A DNA stretch of 64,000 bases, from the NCBI GenBank assembly GCA_963978545.1, contig OZ021732.1, forward strand, positions 61,852,714-61,916,713, read 5' to 3'. A program made the translations under genes and the position numbers. Source of the DNA: Linyphia triangularis (Eukaryota; Arthropoda; Arachnida; Araneae; Linyphiidae). Under the pieces are notes generated by a model. It worked only from the letters and a program-made list of their open reading frames with translations, ran no database searches and had not been told where the DNA came from. Below, piece by piece: positions 19,558-30,779 of this stretch (the first letter of the stretch is position 1; every line of letters begins with the position of its first letter).

Positions 19558-20828
19558 TACGAGGGTTGCTATTTATACTTCTGGTCTAATAAGGAAAAAT
19601 CAAATATTTATGATCGAAATTGGTTTTATTGTTTTTCAAAATATTCTCCTTGCAGATCAATACACATTTGCATGCGTTTGAACCAATTTTTGAAGCACTT
19701 TTTCACTCCGATTGAGGTACCTCCAAAACATGCGTCCACTGAAAATCATTGACCACTTAATTTATTTTTGATGTGCAGGAATAAGAAAAAGAAATTGAGT
19801 ACCAAATCAGGGCTACACGGCGGATGATCCATCAATTCGATGTTTTGGCAGGTAAAAAAAAGTCTTTTGTTTGAACCAATGCGTGAAAGCTCGCATTATC
19901 GTGGTGAAGAATGATTCGCCTTTTCTTCTGCTTTTTTCGATTTTCTCCAATGACTTTTGGCAAACAAATGGTCGTGTACCATTCAGAATTGACCCTTTTG
20001 CGTTGCTCCAACGCCACTGTCGCCATGTGACCGGTAATGCCGAAGAAACCGACAACTGAATGCTTCGATGTGCTCCTTCCGTGAACAACTTTTGTTGGAT
20101 TTGGATCATCTTGGAATACCCATACAGTCGATTGCTGTTTTGTTTCGGACTCATATGCGTAGATCCATGATTCGTCAACTCTGTGTAGATGTTATACAGA
20201 GCCTTTGATGTACCTTGAACACATTTTTTCAACATTTCCTTCCACAGAGCGACACGAGTCTTCTTTTGAGTGTTTGTCAGATTATACGGGATCCGATACA
20301 AACAATTTTTTTTACGGTCAAATGTTCCTGTAATATCTTATTGATGCGTGTCGTACTAAATGCCCTAAGATGTCTCAATCTCATGGTATGTCACATGATG
20401 ATCTTGCTTTATCAGTTCATGCACAGCATCTATATTTTCTGGCACAGCAACCTATTTTGGACGACCTTCACGGAGTTCGTCCTGGAGCGAATGTCGACCA
20501 CGATTGAATTCGTTATACCAGTTTTTGACAGTGCTGTAGGATGGTACTTTATCACTGTATGAGGAATTAAGTTCATAGAAGCACTCTTGCCTTGATAATT
20601 CACGTCGAAAGTTATGAAAATAATAGCATGAAAATGCTTACGAGTGAATTCCATTTTTGCTCGAAAGGAATTTTTCAATATACTGTAAACTACACAAATC
20701 ACGCTAAAATGACAAAAAGTTCTAAAGAAATTATAGTTAAGAATATTAAATTGTCGTTTGCAAACGTCAGCGGTTGCTTAGCAACACTTACTGTTGCTGA
20801 GGCAGAAATATAAATAGTAATCCTCGTA
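19558..20828 (-). mobile_element. Full-length but dead mariner element
   Basis: The ends are inverted repeats of ~26 bp: left TACGAGGGTTGCTATTTATA, right (reverse complement) TACGAGGATTACTATTTATA, 23 of 26 matching when extended to TTCTG. The TA at each end is the duplicated mariner target. The length of 1,271 bp and the remains of a transposase on the minus strand fit the Tc1/mariner superfamily. Confidence 0.93.
19626..20654 (-). pseudogene. Mariner transposase (degenerate)
   Basis: The frame should start at the ATG at 20654-20652 (MEFTRKHFHA) and end at the TAA at 19628-19626, about 343 codons, the usual mariner size. Recognisable parts in order are the N-terminal DNA-binding region (20654-20430, frame already disturbed); NLTNTQKKTRVALWKEML (20283-20230); the first catalytic block reading VDESWIYAYE (about 20140); VATVALEQRKRVNSEWYTT (about 20020-19965); the second catalytic block LHHDNAS (about 19905); and a C-terminal CFKNWFKRMQ (about 19690). 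Several frameshifts and a TGA (about 19758) break it. The third catalytic aspartate is replaced: the expected N-D-F reads N-F-F. It cannot encode an active enzyme. Confidence 0.9.
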
Positions 20829-21529
20829 TGAGCATGAAAGAGGCAACAGTTGTTTTAAGGATTTGCTTGATATTAAATATTCGTTTTTTAAAGCTGTATT
20901 ATTGTCAATATAATGCAAGGATGGAATAAATGGTAAGCTATTTAAAGACGATTTAGCTAATCACAGGTTGTTTGCATTGTGAAGATATTTCAGTATTTTG
21001 GTGAAAAACGTCAACGTTCGAATCGAGAACTTTAACTTTTTTTCTTCTAAATATTAAGAAACGATGAAAATGTATTTTTGGTGTGTGTTTTAGTGAAATA
21101 TTGTCGGAAATGAGATATGGTTTCTTGTTCAGACATTAAATTGAAATTGTTTTTGTAAAAGGTGGCTATTTATTATAGATTATGGACCTATGAATAGGGT
21201 GACCTTCGCTGTTGTTTTTCGGCGGATAATCTGTTTCAAACTAGCACAAGGAACTAGTTCGTATGTGATTGAATGCAAAACTTATTCAACTACAACACGA
21301 ACATATTACAAGACAAATAATTCAGCGATGGATATTTTTTAACCATTCGTGATCCATACACAAAAGCTCATATTGGTTTTGAAAGAAAAAAAAAATATAT
21401 TGAGAAATATCTAAATCCCACAGACGTGATGTTTTAGTTATAGAAACGCACAAAAGATAGAAAAGAGTATGATTTGATTAAAAAAAAAAATATTGATTCT
21501 GAAGACTAACAGAATTCTTTTCTTTACAG
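20829..21529. other. No supported feature
   Basis: A+T-rich, no gene or repeat recognised. Confidence 0.4.
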
Positions 21530-21628
21530 GTTACATACTGTACAACATCGTTGAAGCAACCTCAACAAGATTACCGAATCTATTGACACGGAACTATTTG
21601 CCCAAAATCCAATTGTCTGCTCCACAAG
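21530..21628 (+). other. Candidate small symmetric exon
   Basis: A strong acceptor (TTCTTTTCTTTACAG, ending 21529) precedes a 99-base stretch that is open in one frame (YILYNIVEATSTRLPNLL...) and ends CACAAG|GTAACA. Read as an exon it starts and ends in the same codon phase. I do not recognise the peptide, and a chance pairing of splice-like signals is quite possible. Confidence 0.2.
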
Positions 21629-22060
21629 GTAACACTATTAACCGAGATCAGGACAAGAAAGGCGCCCTTTTTAATCCAGTTAATCCTCCTTTCCACTAAC
21701 TGCAACCGCATCCGTCCTCAGAGGAACAAAGTTCTCCGCCATTTTTTCCCTTTATGTAAGCGTATTCCGCGTGCATTTGATTAAGGACCTTCTTGCAGCC
21801 ACCACCACTTATCGGCGGCGGTTGCTTCATTAGTGGTGTTTTGTGTTGAGGTTGACAGTTAAAAAGGGGCAGTGGAGGCTTTTCAAAGGCGATAAAAGCA
21901 GACGCTTCTACTCGTTTCCTTGCGAGAGGGCAAATTGGATTTGTTTTCGAGGGAAGCTTTTAATATTTAATGCCCGGGTAGAAGAGGGAGGGAAAAAAAA
22001 AGTCGAATTTAAGAGAATTAGGATCTCCTGAGGAAAATGAACTTCTCATTAGGCTGGACG
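21629..22060. other. G+C-richer island
   Basis: Less A+T-rich than the neighbourhood, with CGGCGGCGG and repeated GGTGG/CCACC words near 21800. No gene supported. Confidence 0.3.
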
Positions 22061-22524
22061 TGTTGCTTTAAGAAGGGATAGGGTTACTGGAGAGTGCATT
22101 GAGGTGATCGAAGAAAACCTTTTTTTAAGTGCATTTTAAATAGTTTGGGTGACCTGGAAGCAGATTGACCAGGGAAAATTAATAGAAAAAAGGCACCGCA
22201 AGGTAGCTGACAGCTGTGAAATTTCTAATGTTAATGCAATACTTTTGCTAAAATGAACTTAAGAATTGAAACGTATGGGAGAGAACTGGCAGTTTTCTTG
22301 GGAATAAAGACAGTAAGGAAATCGTATAGAGTAGGGATGTAACTGTAGACAGTAAAATACAGTAGAGAGTGAGACAGAATGAGTCTTAGTTTAATAGGAA
22401 GTTCTCTTTCAATATATACACAAATTATCGATACTTTGTCAATTCTTTTTAATGCATATAAGTTTGCTTTTTAATGCAAATTAACAGTCAAATGATATGT
22501 TAATGCCTAAATAAAAAATATAAT
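22061..22524. other. No supported feature
   Basis: A+T-rich, no gene or repeat recognised. Confidence 0.4.
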
Positions 22525-23165
22525 CCAGTAGTTTAGATGAAAACATCAAACAAATTGCAACAAAAGGTTTTTAAGGATTTTTAGACTCAGAAAAATGTCC
22601 TTAACAACAAATCAAAAGTCTAGAAAAATGTAAATGGTGGAAGGCCGCCATATTTGCCGTCATTTTGAATTTCTGTCGTAATAGTAAAATACCCATAATT
22701 AATGTTGTAGGACTCCGATTTCTTTCAAACATGTACAAAATGAAAGTATTTTTAACCGTTAACCTTATCAATTAGAAACATGTCCTATTTAAGTAACTTT
22801 TTGATTGTAGTAGCATTAAAAATACTTTTATTTGCTTGTAGTCCAGTTATTTTAGAGCTAGAAAAGGCCAAACTTCAAATAAATTGCATCAAAAGGTTTT
22901 TTGTATTCAGAAAAATTTCCTGAACAATACATCAAAAGTCTCGAAAAATCTAAGTAATGGAAGCTCACCATATTGGCCATTGGTCACCATCTTGAATTTC
23001 TCTCGTAATGGTAAAATGCTCATAATTAATGTAACATGGCTACTAATTCCTTAAAATATGTAGCAAATGAAAGGATTTTTAATTTTTAACTTTATCAACT
23101 AGAAATACTCTCTTTTAAACAACTATTTGACAGCAATAGAATTAAAAAATATTTTTATTTGTTTG
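22525..23165 (+). repeat. E element, left tandem dimer
   Basis: Unit 1 is 22525-22842 and unit 2 is 22843-23165. Shared words in both include AAAATACTTTTATTTG-type ends, CATCAAAAGTCT and 'CATAATTAATGT'. Confidence 0.8.
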
Positions 23166-23446
23166 TTTTGATTGTTTTTTAAATCATAAATTAAAAAATT
23201 CCTTTTTCTGTTATTTATCATATATATAAAATTGCTTTTAAAAACAATTTGTATAAAACACATAATATATTACATTTTATAAAAATTTTAAACATGGAAG
23301 CCAAAAGCTACTCATATCACTAAATTTGATATTTAAAAATAGCAGTTTGATGTAATTTATAACCAAAATATGCAATAGTGACACAAAGAAAATCTACTTT
23401 CATTGAACAATTCTTTCACAATTACTTCTTTCAATTGACATTTTAA

Positions 23447-24186
23447 CTTTCAATTACCCATATGTATACATTGAGTAATGAAAATATAGCATTTGGTAAA
23501 ACAAAATTTTTCGATTTTTTTGCATTTCTCCACGTTTTGGAACATCCTGATTTCAAAAGAGTGATCTAGAAAAAATGAAAGTCTGTGTGTGTGGGGTATG
23601 TGTGTAAATGGTAAACATTACTCTCGAACAAATTGACCTACGATATTCAAATTTGGTGTGCGAGTTGGTGGTAGTCATGGGACCCTACATTAAAGTTTTC
23701 GTCAAAATCGCGCATGCGCATAAGGTAGCTGCCATTGAAAAAGTCATGTTTTTCAATGATTGCTAAAAAAACGGCTCTAACGATTTTGATAAAAATCGCT
23801 GTGGCAATACCTCTTAGGGTGTTCTAAACATCCCTACCTTCGAAATTCCCGTATAAATGTTTTAATGGCGTAAAAAGTTGAAAAATGAATGCCTTCAACA
23901 AAGAGTTATCTTTCCTTGAGCATACCTCATCAACGATCGTTTTTTCTTCTTCTCTCAGTTTCGCTTATAATAAAGGACAATATAAGGATTATCGAAAAGT
24001 ATATAGCCAAAATCACCGTTTTGCCGGAGTTTCTTTTTTTTAAAAGACCCACACAAGAATTATCGCAAAAAATATCACCAAACTGACCATTTATTCTAAA
24101 TGAAGAATGAAAATATACAAACGACACAAATACAGGTCAGTATTATAGTGTAATTGAAATTTGTTCGATGTTCCACATCCCTAGTT
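23447..24186 (+). repeat. A-family repeat, complete copy (A8), inside E
   Basis: Starts AACTTTCAATTACCCATATG and ends GATGTTCCACATCCCTAG with all the internal landmarks. Confidence 0.85.
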
Positions 24187-25421
24187 TTTCACAGTTATTT
24201 CATTTGAACCTTAAAGTAATGTAGTTAATCTTATATTTGATTCTAGCAACATCCAAGAGCTGGAATGGTGATAATCGGATATCAGTCATTCCGGGTATAA
24301 GTTGATCTCTTTGTAATGTCTAAACCAGTCATGAGGTACAAGTGGATTTTAGGCTTGAAAATAGTCATAAAAAAGTTTGGATATTTGAGAGTAGCTGATG
24401 TTGGAGGAAGTGATTGTGTTTGAGTTACAGCAAAAATGCATGGCTGTATTTTTTGCTAGCCGACTTTTCATTAAAGCATTTGTATAGTAGATGATCCAAT
24501 GATGCAGTTGTCTTTCAAACATACAACTAAAATCTTATAGCGTTTAGAAGTTTCTCATGTGAAATTTTTTTCGATGAATAGAACAATAAAATATTTTGAC
24601 CTTTTATAAATATACGAATAAGTTCACCGACTACTTTTACTCTGTGAATATTGTCATGTGATCCTGATGCCTAACTGCACAAAGGTGGATCAAGAGTGAA
24701 GGGGGGGGGGAAAAGTAAGGCTTTTCTTTGTATTTTTTCAGTTTTTTCTTTACCTGGTGTACGAAACCTGTTTGTATTTGTTAACGAGTGTGACACATGG
24801 CACTAGTAAATACATATAAGACGTTATTAACATCTGTACATGGAGATGGAACAACAAGTCGTCAGTGTACTTCTGGTATTCCTGTTCTTTTAGTTCATCG
24901 TTCTGTTCCTATGATGGTTCTTAATGTAGTTTCAAAATAATGGTTCAATTCATTAGTGTCGGTTCAATATAACAAAGACAAGGGAAAGATATTCCCAATT
25001 CTCATTACTATAAAGAAAGACAAAGTTTTTTGAAATAATTTGTACACGATTGGATGTCAGAATTATCGACCTATATGAGGTGTGCATACGATTTTGTTTA
25101 TAAAAATTGTATGCTGTTTGAAAATATGGCAGCATTTATTTCAGAGTTAGTAAAAGCAGATTCCATTTCCTAGAGTATTCTGCTTAGAGGTACTTCTTTA
25201 AATGTCAATCCTTCTTATGTATTTAATTCAGAATCTAATAGTTCAACTAATCAACTCGTTCACAAAGAATCTATTACTATTACCATCAAGTAATATATAA
25301 TAAAAAAAGAGTTTTACTATTTACAGTAATTTATTATACAAAAATCATTTCACCAATTCAAGACAATATTTTCTCTGTATATTTTTTCTCTAACAGCAAT
25401 AATATCTAATGAAACATAAGA
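24187..25421. other. Loop of E, unrecognised
   Basis: No known domain. On the minus strand about 24355-24530 there is a ~57-codon open stretch beginning MFERQLHHWI that resembles nothing I know. A G10 run lies at 24701-24710. Confidence 0.3.
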
Positions 25422-25598
25422 TCAATCACATCTAAGGAATTCTGTTGTATTTGGTAGCAACTCAATACCTGTCGTTTCGTTTTTTAATGCATCCCAAAAA
25501 TTTCCCACGTTATGTAAATCCCCAAGTAGTGAGACTAAATCATTTAAACTGTTTCCTTGGTGTTCAATTGAAATAATTGCGAAAAAATCGAATGAAAA
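25422..25598 (-). pseudogene. Unrecognised coding-like stretch in the loop of E
   Basis: About 58 codons are open on the minus strand and end in TGA (25424-25422). The peptide has the mixed composition of real protein (for example HQGNSLNDLVSLLGDLHNV and IELLPNTTEFLRCD), unlike the lysine/asparagine/phenylalanine-rich noise elsewhere. A TTAG at its 5' edge could be a splice acceptor. No ATG start is present. It could be the last exon of an E-encoded protein or of a captured host gene. The family is not recognised. Confidence 0.3.
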
Positions 25599-25814
25599 CT
25601 AATTTTCTTTTATGTCATATCATTACCTTTTTTTTGGTATACATTGCATCAAACTGCTTCTATTTTTAAATATTAAAGTTGGTATGAGTAGTTTTTACTT
25701 CCACGTTTAAAAATTTTATAAAATGCAATAAATTTTATGATTTCAGTCAAATTGTTTGTAAAAATAATATATTTGTGATTCAAAAAGTAATCGAAACAAG
25801 CAAATAAAAGTATT

Positions 25815-26460
25815 TTTAAAACAATTAATATCAAAAAGTTGTTTGAATAGAATGTGTTTCTAGTTGATTAGGTTAAGCATTAAAAACCCTTTCATTTGGT
25901 ACATATTTGCAGGAAATTGGAGCCTTGTAGCATTAATTATGGACATTTTATTATTATGTCAGAAATTCAAGATGGCGACCAATGGCCAATATGGTGGGCT
26001 TCCATTACTTAGATTTTTCTAGAGTTTTGATATGAAGTACAGGACATTTTAATAGTCTAGAAAACCTTTTGTTGCAATTTATTTGATGTTTGGCCATCTT
26101 TAGCTCTAAAATGACTAGACTACAATCAAAACATGTAAATAAAAGTATTTTTAATGCTATTACTATCAAAAAGTTATTTAAATAGAATATCTTTCTAATT
26201 GATAAGGTTAAGCGTTAAAAACCCTTTCATTTAGTACACATATGAAGGAAATTGGAGTCCTATAACATTAATTATGGACATTTTATTATTACAACAGAAA
26301 TTCAAGATGGCGGTCAATATGGTGGCCTTCCGCCACTTAGATTTTTTTAGATTTTTGATATGTTGTTCAAAACATTTTTTTGAGTCAAAAAACCTTCAAA
26401 CCTTTTTTTGTAATTTGTTTGATGTTTGGCCTTTTTTAACCCTAAAATGACTGGACTAAT
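25815..26460 (-). repeat. E element, right tandem dimer
   Basis: Two units (about 26460-26135 and 26134-25815, minus-strand order) match the left dimer in reverse. Both contain CAAGATGGCG followed by a G- or A-ending base. Confidence 0.8.
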
Positions 26461-27694
26461 AGCTCTCATGAGTTTTTCGAACTAATAAGATCACATTTCT
26501 TTCGTTTACTGGGGAAAATCTTTCTATCTGTATACTAAAAAAAGTAAGTATTAAAAATATTGCTGCTGTGTTAGAAAATTTCCGCTGTGCGTACTTCTTT
26601 TTCTAACAGCGCAAAAGCTATTGGATTTAAAAGTAAAAGTTTTTGCAGATTTGTAGAGAAATGTTTGGAAAATTTTATGATATGAAAAAATTCTAGATGG
26701 AAACTATTTTTTGAGTTATTATATGTCAAAGTGTAAGAATTTTCTTTGTGGTCCAACTTCTCCAGGAAAATCTAACCACTGTAGAAATTCATTTTTTTTA
26801 CATTTTTTTTTCAGAAACAGAGGCATATGTCTTACTAAAAGACTCCCATCACCCTTTTTTTAAATTTTGATATAAATTTGCAGTGATTAAATACCTAAAT
26901 TTTGTAAAATTCAATTTTATGCTAGCGTGATTGATGTTTTTTTTTTTTTTTATATATAAAGCTCGAAAAGTGTTAAACAATGATTAATTTCTTTTTATAA
27001 ATTATAGCATGACAAAGACCAGATTATCAGAAGTCAATTAAAAAATCAGAACTCAGATTGTTAATTGCGACTAATTTAATTTTTTTACAACAGTATTTTC
27101 TACTTCTCCTTTTTACTCTCCAACCTTTGAAAGAGATAATGATGTATTCACAGTCATAGTATTTTGAATACCGTGGTAGTATAAAGATTATAGTAGTATG
27201 GAGACTACGTCACTGGAAACTCATGGGTTAAAGGTGTGCTTTTATTGGTTCAGCAAATTATTGAAGAGTTGCAGTGATGTGATCACGTAAAATTTTCATT
27301 TCACATAAATGTTTGGGCATATCATTTAAGTAGTAGTTTTCAAAAATGTGATATGTTAATGGTATTTTTTGTTATTAAAACATTTCACAAGATATTTTAT
27401 GATTCTTATGCAAAACGGAATAAGGAGTGGGGCTGCTTCGAATGGCAACGTTTGTTTAATGCGTGTGACCAATCACAACACAACTTAAGAAAAATGTTTT
27501 TTTTTTTTTTTTTTTACTTATTTTCTAAACATGACGAATAAGAGAATGATACGATTTGGAAGTGTGTATAATTTTTCAATCGTTCTTGTTCTAAATCGTT
27601 CTTGTTTGAAATTTGAAAAACCGTGATGTCAGATAGCAAATGTCCTTTGACGTCATATGCATAATCGTCATTCAATACACAAAATAGTTTATTT
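26461..27694. other. No supported feature
   Basis: A+T-rich with T-runs (26938-26951, 27497-27515). No gene. Confidence 0.4.
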
Positions 27695-28060
27695 GTCAGA
27701 TACCCTAATAGCACGAATCCGCTGGCAAACACCGGCCGATACTGGCCAATCACGATGCGAACTATTGCAGCTTGGCCGTTGTTACGGATCATGGCCAATC
27801 TCGCTCAGTGCTGGGTAAAATATACTGTAAGTTTTAAAATGTTGAATTATAGTTTTAAAATTGAAATATAGTATTATGAGAAATGTTGGAGGGGTAAAAA
27901 AGAAATATGTTTTGTGCTAGCTTTGGTATGTTTATTTAAAAAAAAAAAAAAAAATCGTGTATTTTGGAACGATGCTCGAGTTTTGACATTGACTGGCCAA
28001 TCTTCTCAGGGCATCTGTTTCCGAAATTTGCCAATGCCACTGAGCTAGATGGGTAGTAAT
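27695..28060 (+). repeat. D-family repeat, copy 1
   Basis: Starts AATCCGCTGG and passes ACTGGCCAATC, CAGTGCTGGGTAAAATATAC, ATATGTTTTGTGCTAG, a poly(A) interruption, TTGGAACGATG and ACTGGCCAATCTTC, ending near GAGCTAGATGGGTAG. TGGCCAAT recurs within each copy. Non-coding. Confidence 0.75.
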
Positions 28061-29589
28061 AAAAAAATACCATGACTGGAATCCTGGCAACCTTGGTTTT
28101 GAGAGTAGTTATTGGTTAAATTCAATTTCTGTTTCAATGCGATTGTGTGTAAAGATCATGTGCTCAGTATTTTAAGGATTCGTAATTTTTTGATTTCCAG
28201 GATCATGTCACAAAGCTTTCACTGACGGGATGTTTTCAGTTGTTATGCATTTTTAGTAGCAATCCGCAAGCGTAGCGAGCTTGTGGTTTGGGGAGCATTA
28301 CCGAACACTTGATTGTGAAGTATTTCTTGGGGATTGATGATCGATATCAAGTAGGGAAAAGCCTCCTTGTATCTAAATAAAAGTACTCTATTTTGAACGG
28401 TAAAATCTTGGATTTATACTATATTCTTTTTAAAGGACCAAAGTATTCTAGTTATAAAATATGGTGGTTGCTATATGTCGCTTCTTATTATTTAGGTAAT
28501 TTGCTTCAGTTTTATATATATACTTACTTCTTTGATGGTGTATACAATGTACATTAATAAGGGTCATAATAAAATGTTAATAAAAGTAATTTCAATAATT
28601 TATCAATATATTTGATATTAATAAAGGATGTAACATTATCAAGACTAATGATGTAATGTTAGTAAAATAAAAGGGCTGGTTAACATTATTAAGAAATGTG
28701 TAACTTCAATGTGATTTTTAATATGAAATATTAGCAAGTCTCTTCAAGCAACTGGATGTAATTTATTATTTATGTTACCAACAATTATGTGTGATAGTTT
28801 TCCAAATAATATTAGATTCCAAATGCTTCTAGATGGTTACTATTACGTCATAAACATTATAGAAATAATAATTTTAGTTCTAATAATCCAATACCTTACA
28901 GAAAATAAACACAGACTGTTCAAGTCTTTTTAAAAATCTTTCATAATACGATTATCCACTTAGACCATGTTCATAAGCTACCTAAACATCAGTTGTAATA
29001 AATCGTTATTACAGAAAAAGAGTACGAAAGAAATAGTAGTTATTAACGGATACCCGTTTAGACCAGTTCCAGTTGCTATGGATACGGTCTTCCATCTCTC
29101 TGACTTCGCGTGAGCTTCTTAACATTCCATTGTTCTGGAGGAAGGAAAGATAGAAGAGAAAGAAGTGTTCCTTTTTTTTTTTCCCTCCTTCACCTTTTCT
29201 TAGAGAATTCCTTCTCTTTTTATTCCTCTGCCTCGCTTCTGATGCAAAACATTCCGCCGTCTGTTGCCACATTTCATTACCGAAATGTTATCTTTTTTTT
29301 CTTATTCTTCTGTATCTTGGCGGAAAAAAAAATCTCCTCACGTTTATTATGCGGCAAAAAACAAGGTTTGAATAAAATGGGCGCATTTGGAGAGTAGAAA
29401 TGCAATGCGTGCATGGTGCTGCTAGTTACGTTTAATACTAATATTTTTAATGCTCGGAAGCTTGCGTGGATTACGGATTTTAATAAATAATCCTGCTCTT
29501 ATTTGTTTTAAATTACATTAAAGGACAAATAATTCTTTATTTATAATTTAAGTATCGATGTAAAAAATATTTATAGTGCTATAAAAACT
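28061..29589. other. No supported gene
   Basis: A+T-rich. A hairpin CCGCAAGC-loop-GCTTGTGG lies at about 28263-28287. 29040-29390 is somewhat G+C-richer, with open frames on both strands that are rich in S/F/K/R and match nothing I know. Confidence 0.35.
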
Positions 29590-29622
29590 AAAGACGTGGA
29601 AGATCACATAACTTTCAATTAC
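29590..29622 (-). repeat. A-family 3'-end fragment
   Basis: Reverse of the A terminus: GTGGAAGATCACATAACTTTCAATTACACTAT (shown in words: GTGGAA, ACTTTCAATTACACTAT). Confidence 0.6.
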
Positions 29623-29629
29623 ACTATGA

Positions 29630-29885
29630 TAATGTTCAGGTAGCACATCAGTATAGGCCAATGTTGGAAGGAGGGGTTCTGGAAAGATTGGCCAGTCCAT
29701 CGTTCCAAAATGCAGTATTTTCTTTTAAAATAAACCGGTCCAAAGCATCACAAAACATATTCTTTTGCTCTACGTCCTTAAAAATTAAATTATTTCATTT
29801 TTAAAACTGGGCATCAACATTTCAAAACTTCCAGTATATTTTATCCAGCTTTGGGTGAGATTGGCCAATATCTGTAACTTCCGGT
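29630..29885 (-). repeat. D-family repeat, copy 2 (inverted)
   Basis: On the minus strand: TTGGCCAATCTCACCCA, GCTGGATAAAATATACTGGA, ATATGTTTTGTGATG, TTTTGGAACGATGGACTGGC, GATGTGCTACCTG. Lacks the first ~70 bases. Confidence 0.75.
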
Positions 29886-30112
29886 TTAGAACGTTACACA
29901 TCGGGATTTTCCAATGACGAATTTTGCCTCATTGTGTACTGGGGTGGTTATTTCGTTGAAATTTGAAGATAATTTGAGTCTTTTACCACTTGCATATTCA
30001 CACATTAAAAAAAAATTCACTAAAAATATGTTGCGAATTTGACGAAATATTTAACAATAATTATTTTCTTAAACCGTATTTATTTAGCCAACAATTGACA
30101 AAAATTTTCAAC

Positions 30113-30116
<4 letters not shown>

Positions 30117-30160
<44 letters not shown>
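30117..30160 (+). repeat. (GA)22 microsatellite
   Basis: Uninterrupted GA dinucleotides. Confidence 0.98.
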
Positions 30161-30164
<4 letters not shown>

Positions 30165-30779
30165 TGAGTTTTACAACATATGTGCAGCAATGAAAATATA
30201 TGCGTAGATTTTTACCGTTCTGGGTCAATTGGGTTTAATTGATTTTCCTACTTGAACGCGTCATCTCATTTTCACACTTTATAGGCGGTTATTCGAAATC
30301 GTCATACTTTTGCTTTACAACGAAAATTAGGTTAGTACTTATTTTTTAAAAACTTTCTGAAATACTAGTTCCTGCCTTTCTATCTTCTTTCAATCAATAG
30401 AAGAAAGTGATCGATAAAATTTGCTGTTCAACTAGACTATTGTAAAGTGGCTCTCATCGGCTATGAAATTTTGAAATTTTCGCCCAAGATATAATTTTTT
30501 CAGATTAATATATTTTTTTCATTTACTTCATTTGTTATAAATTGTAAGCATTAGTAATGTAAATTAAGGCAAGTTTAATTGATTTAACTTGCTTTTACTC
30601 ACTTTTACCTACACTTTTTCTGGAAAATAATCGATATCTTCTGGTATTGTCCCTGAAAAATCACCAAACCTGTGCGCCGTGAAAATATTGTTATTGAATT
30701 TTTCATTAATCTTATTAAAAAAACTTGCACTGTTATTATTTTTCTCAGCAGTTACAGCAACTTGGGGTAAATAGTTTTT
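30161..30779. other. No supported feature
   Basis: A+T-rich, no gene or repeat recognised. Confidence 0.4.

Larger units (their letters stand above)
22525..26460. mobile_element. E element: 3.9-kb inverted structure with dimeric arms
   Basis: The left arm (22525 to ~23370) and right arm (~25630 to 26460) are inverted repeats of each other over ~850 bp. Within each arm the outer ~640 bases are two direct tandem units of ~320 bases. Each unit starts near a TAGTCCAGT-type word and ends in ACTTTTATTTGCTTG. The inner ~200 bases of the arms are also inverted. The ~2.26-kb loop holds an A-family repeat (A8) and two minus-strand open stretches. The arms suggest a foldback/TIR transposon. No recognised transposase is present and no TSD could be fixed. 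Confidence 0.7.

Noticed and set aside
27514..27798. 94-codon minus-strand frame
   Set aside because: Overlaps the start of D copy 1; in other D copies the same strand is not open.
29009..29397. Opposed frames of 87 and 95 codons
   Set aside because: Purine/pyrimidine-skewed DNA gives K/R/E- and F/S/L-rich noise; no known domain.
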